From positions 1 to 61,159 of the forward strand of contig CAMOQF010000003.1 of the NCBI GenBank assembly GCA_946622645.1: DNA of 61,159 nt. The letters are read 5' to 3'. A program made the position numbers and the translations under genes. Under the pieces are notes generated by a model. That model ran no database searches. It had not been told where the DNA came from and worked only from the letters and a program-made list of their open reading frames with translations. This stretch comes from an uncultured Blautia sp. (lineage in GTDB: Bacteria > Bacillota > Clostridia > Lachnospirales > Lachnospiraceae). Each line of letters starts with the position of its first letter. Within the stretch, counting starts at the first letter, position 1. This document shows positions 8,977 through 16,711 of this stretch, one piece after another.

Positions 8977-9534
8977 ATGGAATTTAAAGAACAGTTGAAT
9001 ACGTACATGACCGTCTTAGATTGCTCAGCAAAGACACTGGCAGAAGTCTCTAACCTTTCGCCTACCGTACTTAGCAGATACCGCAACGGCGAACGTATTC
9101 CCGCACCCGGCAGCGAACAGCTCCAGAAGCTCTGCTCCGGAATATCTCAGCTGGCACAAGAGGCCGGGCGCAGTGATATGGACGTCGATCAAATATATAC
9201 TGTCTTTGTAGATATCCTGAATTCCAACAAGCCTGACCCCCACGTCCTTGGAGATAAACTGAATCTCCTCATCTCCGCTCTTGAAATCAACAAGGCTGAA
9301 CTCTCCCGCTTCCTGAACTATGATCCTTCCTATCTTTCCAGAATCTGTTCAGGCCAGCGCACTCCCTCCAATTCAGACAAATTTATCCTGGAGGTATGCC
9401 GCTTTATAAGCAAACGCTGTGCAAGGACCTCTGACAAAGCCGCGGTCGCCGATCTGATCGGGTGCACCCCGGAAGCCCTTCAGGATGAAGAAAGCCATGT
9501 AAACATCCTTCTTTCCTGGTTCGACACCGTCTGA
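8977..9534 (+). CDS. Tandem helix-turn-helix DNA-binding protein
   Basis: A 185-aa protein with two Xre-like helix-turn-helix units: one near residues 15-45 (TLAEVSNLSPTVLSRYRNGE) and one near 100-130 (KAELSRFLNYDPSYLSRICS). The start has GAAAGGAGG 8 nt upstream. I recall longer Lachnospiraceae regulators of roughly 500 aa that begin with the same two-unit layout; if that is right this is an N-terminal-only version, ending in DNA-binding units with no effector domain. It is a lone plus-strand gene between two minus-strand blocks, closed by a bidirectional terminator. Its targets are unknown; the small regulated gene just beyond is one candidate. Confidence 0.8.
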   Translation: MEFKEQLNTYMTVLDCSAKTLAEVSNLSPTVLSRYRNGERIPAPGSEQLQKLCSGISQLAQEAGRSDMDVDQIYTVFVDILNSNKPDPHVLGDKLNLLISALEINKAELSRFLNYDPSYLSRICSGQRTPSNSDKFILEVCRFISKRCARTSDKAAVADLIGCTPEALQDEESHVNILLSWFDTV

Positions 9535-9583
9535 CCAGAGCTTTTTCCAGAACCGTAAACATACTGCAACAGAATTCAGCAAA

Positions 9584-9620
9584 AAAAGGTGACACCGGAA
9601 CTCCTCCGTTGTCACCTTTT
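9584..9620. terminator. Bidirectional Rho-independent terminator
   Basis: An 11-bp perfect stem AAAAGGTGACA / TGTCACCTTTT with a 15-nt loop and T-rich sequence on both sides. It lies between converging genes: the plus-strand HTH gene and the minus-strand small protein gene. Confidence 0.85.
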
Positions 9621-9632
9621 GTCTTTTTTTGT

Positions 9633-9890
9633 TTATCTTTCCTCCGCCCAGGTGAGGCCGTACGCCAGCTCCATCACTTTGCGGATCTCATTTTTCATAC
9701 CGGAGCAGGCGGAAGCCTCGTCATTGTAATGCATAACGCCCACTTTATCCTTCTTTTCGCTGAAAAACACATCCCAGCCGTTGTCTGTCTGTTCCATACA
9801 GATGCGATTGTTGTGCTTGCCGCCGATTTTATATAATTTTTCAGGAACCAGGTGATCCTTAAAAAAAGTAAGCAGATCTTCTCTTGTCAT
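9633..9890 (-). CDS. Small protein, possibly Imm59-like
   Basis: An 85-aa soluble protein. Its layout (an LYKIGG turn, ICMEQ, then WDVFFSEKKDK and a C-terminal helix with EASAC) resembles my recollection of the immunity-protein family Imm59, which has a comparable length and a W-E-V-Y-Y-S-E-R-x-K core. That assignment is tentative. Imm59 members normally neutralise a polymorphic toxin, but no toxin is encoded nearby, so it may be an orphan immunity gene or a relative with another role. The ATG at 9890 has AGGAGG 9 nt upstream; a TTG two codons earlier is possible. It has its own promoter and an operator-like palindrome. Confidence 0.6.
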   Translation of the reverse strand: MTREDLLTFFKDHLVPEKLYKIGGKHNNRICMEQTDNGWDVFFSEKKDKVGVMHYNDEASACSGMKNEIRKVMELAYGLTWAEER

Positions 9891-9925
9891 AACCAATACC
9901 CTCCTTCTGGGTAATCGAAATTACC

Positions 9926-9950
9926 AGATGTAGTTTTTATTACTACATCT
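9926..9950 (-). promoter_or_regulatory. Operator-like inverted repeat at the start of the Imm59-like transcript
   Basis: A perfect 9-bp inverted repeat AGATGTAGT-N7-ACTACATCT begins directly next to the -10 box, so it covers the expected transcription start. A second small hairpin, GTAAT-CGAA-ATTAC (9911-9924), follows before the ribosome binding site. A repressor site or an mRNA leader stem would both fit. Confidence 0.65.
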
Positions 9951-9979
9951 AATATAGCACAGGAGATCTGCCAAATCAA
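9951..9979 (-). promoter_or_regulatory. Sigma-A-type promoter for the Imm59-like gene
   Basis: Read on the minus strand: -35 TTGATT, 17-bp spacer, -10 TATATT preceded by TGTGC (extended -10). Confidence 0.75.
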
Positions 9980-9986
9980 GCTTTTT

Positions 9987-10391
9987 TTACAAAACCTGAA
10001 ATCCTTTTCCTTTAAGGCACTCTTCGACTTCCAGCACGTCATCGGTGCTGATGACCATGATGGGCGAACCGGATTCTCTGTCAAAGGAAAGATACAGATA
10101 ATTTACATTGATATTGCTGGAGTACAAAGCCATCAGGACCTTGTGCAGCGCACCCGGCGTATCCTCCGTCAGTATGCCGAGTACATTGGCGATACGGCAG
10201 AGATATCCCTCCTTTTCGAGGGCGGTTTTCGCCTTTTCGGCGTCTGATACCACCATCCGGATGATCCCGTATTCCGCGCTGTCGTTGGTGACGGAGCCAA
10301 GGATATTGACGTCCGAATGATACAGGATTCCTGTGATATCCTGCATAGTCCCTTTCTGGTTTTCAGCAAAAATAGATAGTTGCTTCAGCAT
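9987..10391 (-). CDS. Tandem ACT-domain protein
   Basis: A 134-aa protein made of two ACT domains (about residues 1-65 and 66-134). ACT modules bind amino acids or similar small ligands and usually regulate enzymes. Stand-alone double-ACT proteins are common in Clostridia, often beside phenylacetate-CoA ligase or homoserine dehydrogenase genes, neither of which is here. The start MLKQLSIFAENQKG at 10391 has AAGGAAAGGA upstream and lies 19 bp after the stop of the metallopeptidase gene; the longer frame would overlap it. Probably co-transcribed with that gene. The ligand is unknown. Confidence 0.85.
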   Translation of the reverse strand: MLKQLSIFAENQKGTMQDITGILYHSDVNILGSVTNDSAEYGIIRMVVSDAEKAKTALEKEGYLCRIANVLGILTEDTPGALHKVLMALYSSNINVNYLYLSFDRESGSPIMVISTDDVLEVEECLKGKGFQVL

Positions 10392-10410
10392 ATTCTGTCC
10401 TTTCCTTATG

Positions 10411-10983
10411 TCAGCCGGTGTGGGCACTCCTGATCAAAGCTTTCCCATAGGTGTGGAGCCATTTTTCACTTTCTTTGTAATCCGGCAGCACATGTCTTAC
10501 CTGTTCCCAGAAGCGTTCTGAATGATTCATCTCTTTCCGGTGGCAAAGCTCATGCACGACCACATAATCCCGTACCGTATCCGGGACCTTCATCAGAAGG
10601 CAGTTAAAATTCAGATTTCCCTTTTCGCTGCAGCTTCCCCAGCGTGTTCTCTGCTTACGGATGGTGATCCTGCCGTAGGTCACCCCGACCTTCGGCGCAA
10701 AAAAGGCAACTCTCTCAGGAATGACCTTGAGCGCCTGTTGTTTAAGCTGTTCCAGCTCTTCTTCGGAAATATTCAAATCCTCATCCGGAACGGACGTATT
10801 GGCCAACTTATCCAGTTGCAGACGGATCCAGTCCTTTTTCTGGTTTACAAAACGGGCGATCTGGTCATCCGGTACCCAGTACGGCGCTCTGACAAGGACG
10901 TTTCCGTCCCGGTCGATCTGAAGTGCAAGGGTTTTACGTCTGCTCCTGATAATGGAAATCTGCACTTCCCGTTTCTTTTTCAT
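10411..10983 (-). CDS. YgjP-type M48 metallopeptidase (DUF45)
   Basis: A 190-aa protein of the YgjP/DUF45 group, with a zincin-type motif HELCH followed by NHSERFW near residues 140-155. The N-terminal half (IIRSRRKTLALQIDRDGNVLVRAP) is the usual beta-rich part, and ITIRKQRTRWGSCSEKGNLN is a typical family block. Family members were first annotated as metal-dependent hydrolases; the physiological substrate is unclear. It starts with AAAGGGAGAG upstream of the ATG and follows the glgD terminator, so it probably has its own promoter and is co-transcribed with the ACT-domain gene. Confidence 0.9.
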   Translation of the reverse strand: MKKKREVQISIIRSRRKTLALQIDRDGNVLVRAPYWVPDDQIARFVNQKKDWIRLQLDKLANTSVPDEDLNISEEELEQLKQQALKVIPERVAFFAPKVGVTYGRITIRKQRTRWGSCSEKGNLNFNCLLMKVPDTVRDYVVVHELCHRKEMNHSERFWEQVRHVLPDYKESEKWLHTYGKALIRSAHTG

Positions 10984-11013
10984 TGAACTCTCCCTTTTAT
11001 ATTAAAAGGCAAA

Positions 11014-11039
11014 GGGCTGTCGCCTATACGCGACAGCCC
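11014..11039 (-). terminator. Terminator downstream of glgCD
   Basis: A 10-bp perfect stem GGGCTGTCGC / GCGACAGCCC with a 6-nt loop, followed on the minus strand by a T-rich stretch (TTTGCCTTTT). It lies just past the glgD stop. Confidence 0.85.
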
Positions 11040-11055
11040 CTGCAAAAAGCCCTTT

Positions 11056-12174
11056 TTACAAGGTGTCGTCCCTGCGGATATATCCTGGATTATCCGCCTC
11101 CGATACAACCTCTTTTGTATGTATGATCTTAGACCATTTGTCGATCACCTGATTCTCGGCGTACACACCCTCGCCAACTTCAGAGTATGCAAGCATGATG
11201 CAGTTTTTGACCACGGCGCCTTTTTTGATAATGCAGCCACGGCCTACGATGGAATTCTCCACCTTACCTTCCACGATACATCCGTTGGAGATGTAGGAGT
11301 TCCGCACTTCGCAGCCCTCGAAATACTGTGTCGGGCAGGAATCCGTCGTCCTGGTGTAGATGGGCCACGCCGGATTTACAAGATCCTCGGCCTGCTTCAT
11401 ATCCAGGAGGTCCAGGTTGGCGTCAAAGTAGCTCTTCAGATCGGTGATGGCCGCAAAGAAGCCGTTATGCTTGATGGCACGGACATCCAGATCGGCGATC
11501 CGGGCGTTGATGATCTGGGAGAGCGTATATACGGATGACAGTTTGCGCGCGCTCTTTACCAGATCGATGAACAGGTCTTTCTTCATGACATAGGTGTCCA
11601 TGAAGATGTTCTTGTCCTTGGTGTTCCCGAGGTTGGGCTCGATGGAGAGTACGCCTTTCTGCTTGTTCAGGTTCAGGACCTGGCAGCCCAGATATTTGAA
11701 TTTGGCGTTCTGGGTCTTGTGATAGAGAACGGTGATGTCGGCTTCTGATTCGATATGTTTGTTCAGAAGGTCTTCAAAGTTCTCGGTGAACACCATGTAG
11801 TCCGGCGTGATGACGACGTAGTCTTCATGGGTCCTTTCGATGATCTCCATGTTGGCCGCATAGCCGGCTACGTCCGTGTTGTAGATGGTGTTCATGGTAT
11901 TCATGTCGGCAAAGAGCATCTGCAGTTTGCCTCTTTTGGAGTTGATGTTGTAGATGCGGCCGGATCCGAGGTGCTCTGTCAGAGATCTCGGTTTGGAGCC
12001 GTTGATATATACATGCAGTCTGTCAATCCCGCTGTTGCTCATATTGGAGATCGGGAAGTCGATGATCCTGTATCTGCCGAGAAATGAGAAAGCACTGATG
12101 GGGCGGAATTCCTGCATACCCTTCACCTGAAAATGGGTTCCGGAAGAAGAAACGATACCAAATGCTTTTGCCAT
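11056..12174 (-). CDS. glgD: Glucose-1-phosphate adenylyltransferase, GlgD subunit
   Basis: A 372-aa second subunit of ADP-glucose pyrophosphorylase, which makes ADP-glucose for glycogen synthesis. It has the nucleotidyltransferase fold plus a C-terminal left-handed beta-helix, but the N-terminal pyrophosphorylase signature GGxGxRL is lost (the region reads GIVSSSGTHFQVKGM). In studied Firmicutes GlgD is poorly active alone and tunes GlgC as a heteromer; that role is inferred here. It starts 1 bp after the glgC stop with AAGGGGG inside the end of glgC, so the pair is translationally coupled. A terminator follows directly. Confidence 0.95.
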   Translation of the reverse strand: MAKAFGIVSSSGTHFQVKGMQEFRPISAFSFLGRYRIIDFPISNMSNSGIDRLHVYINGSKPRSLTEHLGSGRIYNINSKRGKLQMLFADMNTMNTIYNTDVAGYAANMEIIERTHEDYVVITPDYMVFTENFEDLLNKHIESEADITVLYHKTQNAKFKYLGCQVLNLNKQKGVLSIEPNLGNTKDKNIFMDTYVMKKDLFIDLVKSARKLSSVYTLSQIINARIADLDVRAIKHNGFFAAITDLKSYFDANLDLLDMKQAEDLVNPAWPIYTRTTDSCPTQYFEGCEVRNSYISNGCIVEGKVENSIVGRGCIIKKGAVVKNCIMLAYSEVGEGVYAENQVIDKWSKIIHTKEVVSEADNPGYIRRDDTL

Positions 12175-12175
12175 G

Positions 12176-13312
12176 TTATTCGACCCCCTTTACTCGTTTT
12201 GCGACCAGCAGGATATTCTCGCTGTCTGCGCTGCCTACAACGGCACCCTTTCCGATGCGGACGCCGTCCGCCACCAGAGCGCGGGTCACGACGGCACCTT
12301 CCTCCACAACAGCACCGGGCATCAGAACACTGTCAATGACCTGGGCTTTCGGGGCTACTTCCGCGTTGGTGAAGAGGACCGAGTTTTTGACGGTTCCTTC
12401 CACCTTGCAGCCCTGTGTGATATAGGCGTTGCTGACGACTGCTTCCGGTCCGAAATACTGCGGAAGAGCAGGTACGTCTTCTGTATAGATGCGCCAGCGG
12501 GAATCGTTCAGGTTCAGCGGGTTCTTTCTGTCCAGGAGGTCCATGTTGGCTTCCCAGAGGGAATCGATGGTCCCTACATCCTTCCAGTAGCCTTTGAACT
12601 CGTAAGCCATCAGCGTCCTGCCCTCGTTGAGGAAGGCCGGAATGATGTCCTTACCGAAGTCATGATGAGAATCCGGAAGCTTCATGTCGGCAAGAAGGAT
12701 CTTTCTGAGGACTTTCCAGGTAAAGATATAGATGCCCATGGAAGCAAGATTGCTCTTGGGTTTCGCCGGTTTTTCCTCGAATTCGACGATCTTTCCTTCC
12801 GCGTCTGTATTCATGATGCCGAAACGGCTGGCTTCCTTCATGGGAACGCCTATGACCGCGATGGTGGCGTCCGCGTTCTTTTCTTTGTGGAAGCTCAGCA
12901 TCTCGGAATAATCCATCTTGTAGATATGATCGCCGGAAAGGATCAGCAGATATTCCGGATCAAAGGTGTCGATAAAGTCGATATTCTGGGTGATGGCGTC
13001 CGCGGTGCCGCGGTATACGTCCAGGTTGGCGTCGGCTTTTTCACGGGGCGGCAGAACGTAAACGCCGCTGTCCTTTGAGTCAAGGCCCCATCTTCCGCTT
13101 GCAGCGACATAGCTGTTCAGCAGAACAGACTCATACTGCGTAAGAACGCCGACTACGTCTATGCCGCTGTTGGCACAGTTGCTGAGAGGGAAATCGACGA
13201 TACGGTATTTTCCCCCGTAGGAAACGGCAGGCTTGGCAACTTTGTTCGTCAGGTCATGCAGACGACTGCCTCTGCCGCCGGCCAGTATCATGGCAAGCAT
13301 ATTGTTTTGCAT
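12176..13312 (-). CDS. glgC: Glucose-1-phosphate adenylyltransferase, catalytic GlgC subunit
   Basis: A 378-aa catalytic subunit converting glucose-1-phosphate and ATP to ADP-glucose. The nucleotide-binding signature [20 protein letters not shown] lies at residues 9-28, followed by [13 protein letters not shown]. The C-terminal third is a beta-helix with hexapeptide repeats. The ATG has AGGAGG 7 nt upstream. No other glycogen genes (glgA, glgP, glgB) are in the window. About 30 bp upstream lies a composite two-hairpin repeat that also occurs before trpS, which may affect expression or simply be a mobile repeat. Confidence 0.96.
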   Translation of the reverse strand: MQNNMLAMILAGGRGSRLHDLTNKVAKPAVSYGGKYRIVDFPLSNCANSGIDVVGVLTQYESVLLNSYVAASGRWGLDSKDSGVYVLPPREKADANLDVYRGTADAITQNIDFIDTFDPEYLLILSGDHIYKMDYSEMLSFHKEKNADATIAVIGVPMKEASRFGIMNTDAEGKIVEFEEKPAKPKSNLASMGIYIFTWKVLRKILLADMKLPDSHHDFGKDIIPAFLNEGRTLMAYEFKGYWKDVGTIDSLWEANMDLLDRKNPLNLNDSRWRIYTEDVPALPQYFGPEAVVSNAYITQGCKVEGTVKNSVLFTNAEVAPKAQVIDSVLMPGAVVEEGAVVTRALVADGVRIGKGAVVGSADSENILLVAKRVKGVE

Positions 13313-13342
13313 GTAGATACCTCCTGTAAGATATTATTACCA

Positions 13343-13411
13343 TGTATGAAAGTATCTTTCATACACGTTATTGAAAATGCCCTGATTTTGACAGCATCCG
13401 GGCATTTTCAT
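13343..13411 (-). repeat. Composite two-hairpin repeat, copy A
   Basis: Two inverted repeats in a row: TGTATGAAAG-N3-CTTTCATACA (13343-13365) and GAAAATGCCC-N17-GGGCATTTTC (13373-13409). On the minus strand the order is the same as in copy B at 19031-19089, including the shared joining block TTTTCA-x-TAACG-x-GTATGAAAG. It lies in the 277-bp gap between glgC and mntP, upstream of glgC. The remaining gap sequence is AT-rich with no recognisable feature. Confidence 0.8.
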
Positions 13412-13589
13412 GTCACAGTATTTATGATTATAACTTACCATAATCCCTGTAAACTGGCAAGGATTTTTGTGGAAATATCCATATATTTCATGAAAAACAA
13501 AGGATTTTTCATCATTCTGGTGCAACAGGAACAATTATTCCGGTTTATTTTCACACTTTCTTCCAACATTTCATCTCAAAACCGCATGA

Positions 13590-14177
13590 TTATCCAAGAA
13601 AACTCTTCAGGAAGATCTCCAGTCCGATGGCGATCAGGATGACGCCGCCCAGGACGGATGCTTTCCCGGAGAGCTTCATCCCCAGCTTCCGGCCGATCTT
13701 CAGTCCGGCCATACAGATCCCGAATGTGACGACGCCGATGATCACAGATTCCGTCAGCGCCATGTACCACGGGTCCTCTGCAATGGTAAATCCCACCGAC
13801 AGGGCGTCAATGGATGTCGCGATCCCCTGCAGGATCAGCTGAGAGCCCCTGACAGCAGACGGCCCCTCCTCCGAAGGGTCCTGCCGCAGCCCTTCATAGA
13901 GCATCTTCCCGCCGATATACAGAAGCAGGATCAAAGCGATCCAGGGGATCATCTTTTCAAACGAGGAAAAAGTGTTTGCAATGGTATGCACGCAAAGCCA
14001 GCCGATCAGCGGCATTGCGATCTGAAATCCGGCGAAGGTCCCCGCGATCCGGATACTTTTTTTCACATGCATCTCCGGTTCTGCGAGACCGTTTGCAAGC
14101 GAGACTGAAAAAGCGTCCATGGCAAGCCCGACACCGAATAACACTGCGTTCACAAAGAAAATAAGATCCATACTCAT
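13590..14177 (-). CDS. mntP: Manganese efflux pump MntP
   Basis: A 195-aa membrane protein of the MntP (YebN) family with six predicted helices in two repeats. Each repeat carries the conserved Asp-containing motif: GLAMDAFSVSLANG near residue 15 and ATSIDALSVGFTI near 115. It exports Mn(II) from the cytoplasm. The start MSMDLIFF at 14177 has AAAGGA 6 nt upstream; the longer open frame would run into the leader. A 97-nt two-hairpin leader precedes it. It is the last gene of the trpS-coaBC-panT-coaX-DUF445 run or is separately transcribed. Confidence 0.94.
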   Translation of the reverse strand: MSMDLIFFVNAVLFGVGLAMDAFSVSLANGLAEPEMHVKKSIRIAGTFAGFQIAMPLIGWLCVHTIANTFSSFEKMIPWIALILLLYIGGKMLYEGLRQDPSEEGPSAVRGSQLILQGIATSIDALSVGFTIAEDPWYMALTESVIIGVVTFGICMAGLKIGRKLGMKLSGKASVLGGVILIAIGLEIFLKSFLG

Positions 14178-14192
14178 TACGTTTCCTTTCAA

Positions 14193-14289
14193 ATTCTTCC
14201 TGACGGATACCCTGTATCGCTGTCCGGTACAAGAATGGCACATAAAGCGCCGGATCACAGGATGGCTCCTGTCCCGCACTTCATGTGCC
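14193..14289 (-). promoter_or_regulatory. Structured leader of mntP (two adjoining hairpins)
   Basis: On the minus strand, hairpin 1 (14289-14237) pairs GGCACAT with ATGTGCC, then AAGTGC with GCGCTT, then ACAGGA with TCCTGT around a GCCA loop. Hairpin 2 (14236-14193) pairs ATTCTT with AAGAAT and GATAC with GTATC around AGG. The ribosome binding site follows. I see none of the conserved loops of the yybP-ykoY manganese riboswitch, so its class is unknown; a terminator-attenuator or a novel element are options. Confidence 0.5.
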
Positions 14290-14297
14290 AGTTGATC

Positions 14298-15182
14298 TTA
14301 AATAAAAATATTGACAGCTCCGATGACAGCTCCGATCAGCGCTCCCAGATTGATGACAGCCTGGAGCTCCTGCTTCATGACAGACATGAGCAGCGCCTCC
14401 AGCTCCGGAACCGACATGGAATCGATCCGGTTGGTAACGATCCCTTCGATATCGATGTCCTTCATGACGGAAGGCACATGCTTTTCCATCGTATAGTCAA
14501 AAGCGTCTCCCACCATTTTCCTGATCATGTCGCTGGTGATATCTGCTCTTTCCATCACATGACGCAGCGGCTGGCGGCCGAACTCCTGCAGGCCCTGCTG
14601 CAGATAGTGTGAGGCTATCTCCTCTCCGTTGCTGTCGATATAGCCTTCCAGGAGGGAGGTGAGCTTCAGATAGATGACTTCTTTCACCTCATCCGTCAGG
14701 AAGAGGGCCGCCAGCGGATTGGAGGCGATGTCCGAAAGCCCCGCGTCCACGACTCCCTGCACCACCGGTCTCAGATCCGTATGCCTGATCTTCTCGACCA
14801 GGATGCCTGCGACCTTTGTGCCTGCATTATCCAGGGCGCTTTCTCCGCCGTCTATATGTGAAAGAAGTTCCTGGATCGTAGTATCGTTTTCGCATACAGC
14901 CGCAGCGGCTTTTTCCGCCAGGTTTTCCTTGATGTTGCTCTCCCGCAGATTATCGGCGAGCGCATCAGCGGTCAGCAGCTGTCCTGCGACTGCCTGACCC
15001 ACAGCCCTGGCCATACGTCCTTTGTTCCGGGGGATGATCCCGGGCGAAAAGGGCATCCTTTTTCCAAAGATGTAGATCTCATTATACGGGTGAAACAGCA
15101 TCTTGATCGCTATGTAGTTCGTAAAATATCCGATCACGGCACCGATCAGCACCGGAAAGATGGTGTGTATAAAAGCCGGCAT
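14298..15182 (-). CDS. DUF445 family membrane-associated protein
   Basis: A 294-aa protein of the DUF445 family. The N-terminus has a membrane segment and the family block GYFTNYIAIKMLFHPY (about residues 18-33), followed by FSPGIIPRNKGRMARAVG. The middle is helical and charged, and a second hydrophobic segment closes the protein (INLGALIGAVIGAVNIFI). Function is unknown; Bacillus members (YheB) were linked to spore or envelope biology, which I do not extend to this one. It starts 3 bp after the coaX stop with AGGAAAGG upstream, so it is co-transcribed with the CoA genes. Confidence 0.9.
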   Translation of the reverse strand: MPAFIHTIFPVLIGAVIGYFTNYIAIKMLFHPYNEIYIFGKRMPFSPGIIPRNKGRMARAVGQAVAGQLLTADALADNLRESNIKENLAEKAAAAVCENDTTIQELLSHIDGGESALDNAGTKVAGILVEKIRHTDLRPVVQGVVDAGLSDIASNPLAALFLTDEVKEVIYLKLTSLLEGYIDSNGEEIASHYLQQGLQEFGRQPLRHVMERADITSDMIRKMVGDAFDYTMEKHVPSVMKDIDIEGIVTNRIDSMSVPELEALLMSVMKQELQAVINLGALIGAVIGAVNIFI

Positions 15183-15185
15183 GAT

Positions 15186-15959
15186 TTACTGCCTTTCCTG
15201 GTTTTTCTGATAGATGATGAACAATCCTTTCAGAAGAAGATCTTCGTCCAGTATGATCTTCCGTTTGCAGAAGGGCACGATCTTTTTTGCGAGTCCGCCC
15301 GTCGCGACGACTGTGCATGTCTGGCCAAGCTCTTCTTCCAGCCTCTCGATACAGCCGTCGATGGATCCGGCGCTTGAATAAAGCACGCCGCTCTTCATGC
15401 ATTCCACTGTGTTTTTGCCGATGATGCGTCTGGGCGGCTCGATTCCGATGCCGGAGAGCTGTGAAGCCCTGGAAGTCAATGCATCGAGGGATACGCCTAC
15501 GCCCGGCAGGATCATGCCGCCGACGTAGTTTTTGTTTTCATCCACCACGCTGAGAGTGGTCGCGGTGCCCATGTCGATCACGATCATGGGAGGAGCATAG
15601 AAAGCTATGCCGGCAACCGCGTCTGCCACCAGGTCGGCTCCAAGGGTGGAGGGATTGTCGATCAGGATGTTGAGGCCCGTACGGATCCCGGGTCCCAGTA
15701 CCATTACCGGTTTATTCAGGATCTTTTCGCCTGCAAGGCGTACGATATCCGTGATCTGCGGTACGACAGAGGAAAGAATACAGCCTTCTATGTCTTCTGT
15801 GCTGACGTCATGCAGGTCCAGGATGGTCTTAAGGTCCACGGCGTATTCCAGTTCCGTCTTGGTCCGTACGGTCGAGATCCGTTCTATGAACCAGGTCTTC
15901 TCTTCGTCGATGCAGCCTGCGACTATGTTGGTGTTTCCGATATCTATGGCTAATATCAT
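15186..15959 (-). CDS. coaX: Type III pantothenate kinase
   Basis: A 257-aa pantothenate kinase of the acetate/sugar-kinase fold, performing the first committed step of coenzyme A synthesis. It shows the phosphate-1 motif AIDIGNTNIVAG at residues 4-15, NPSTLGADLVADAVAG (the pantothenate-site block), and the phosphate-2 motif IDMGTATTLSVVD. Type III enzymes need a monovalent cation and are not feedback-inhibited by CoA. It lies between the probable pantothenate transporter and DUF445 in an operon with coaBC, so uptake, phosphorylation and conversion to phosphopantetheine are encoded together. Confidence 0.96.
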   Translation of the reverse strand: MILAIDIGNTNIVAGCIDEEKTWFIERISTVRTKTELEYAVDLKTILDLHDVSTEDIEGCILSSVVPQITDIVRLAGEKILNKPVMVLGPGIRTGLNILIDNPSTLGADLVADAVAGIAFYAPPMIVIDMGTATTLSVVDENKNYVGGMILPGVGVSLDALTSRASQLSGIGIEPPRRIIGKNTVECMKSGVLYSSAGSIDGCIERLEEELGQTCTVVATGGLAKKIVPFCKRKIILDEDLLLKGLFIIYQKNQERQ

Positions 15960-16026
15960 TTCTTTTTATCTCCTAATGCAAAACCGGAAGTCTGTTCTTC
16001 TCCCTCCGTATACCGGACAGAGCTTT

Positions 16027-16647
16027 TTACTGTCTGTTTTTTATGGACAGCAGCGCTTTTCCGATCACGGCTACCAGAATGGCGGCGGCGATGGCTTCGG
16101 GCACGCCTGAGGCGGCCACGGTTCCCATGACAAGACCGAACACGGCGCTTACCGCTACTTCCTTTGCTTCAGCGTACTGCTGGGCAAGGAGTATGTAGAT
16201 GCTGCCCATAACCAGGATCGTGTTGGTCATCGAACCGACGAAGCCTGTGACGGGCAGGGCGATCCATGCGTTCAGTTTAATTTTCATAAGAAGGATCCAG
16301 AGCCATCCGGCGCATACGCCGATCAGGATACGGCATCCGACCGAGATCCAGATCGCTTTTAAGACGCCCGGGAGATCTGCCGCCAGAAAGGGTGAGAAGG
16401 CAAAGGAAAGGAGGGTCGGTGCGACGGTATTGCTGATCATGGAGCAGATGCCGAAGACGCCGCCCAGGATCGCACCGGCAAGCGGTCCGAGCAGGATGGC
16501 GCCGATGATCACGGGGATGTGTACGGTGGTCGCTTTGATGATGGGCAGCTGGATCATGCCCAGCGGCGTGTTGGCCAGAACAATTACGATGGCCGCAAAC
16601 AGAGCGGTCATGACGAGCCAGCGGGTGTCTTTTGTGTTCTTTTTCAT
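16027..16647 (-). CDS. ECF transporter S component, probably for pantothenate
   Basis: A 206-aa integral membrane substrate-binding (S) component of an energy-coupling factor transporter, with about six helices. The N-terminal stretch MTALFAAIVIVLA is the helix-1 region that contacts the T component. Substrate is inferred from context: it sits between coaBC and coaX, matching the known PanT arrangement for pantothenate uptake. The shared EcfA/EcfT module is not in this window. The ATG has GGAGGA upstream. The S-component call is strong; the ligand rests on gene neighbourhood. Confidence 0.85.
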   Translation of the reverse strand: MKKNTKDTRWLVMTALFAAIVIVLANTPLGMIQLPIIKATTVHIPVIIGAILLGPLAGAILGGVFGICSMISNTVAPTLLSFAFSPFLAADLPGVLKAIWISVGCRILIGVCAGWLWILLMKIKLNAWIALPVTGFVGSMTNTILVMGSIYILLAQQYAEAKEVAVSAVFGLVMGTVAASGVPEAIAAAILVAVIGKALLSIKNRQ

Positions 16648-16711
16648 TTCGTTTTCCTCCTTGTTGCCGCTCCTTGAAAGGATGCCGCACGGTGTAGAAT
16701 CGGGTTGGCAG

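Noticed and set aside
14178-14297. yybP-ykoY manganese riboswitch before mntP
   Set aside because: The location would be right, but the conserved internal-loop sequences are absent; only two simple hairpins are seen.
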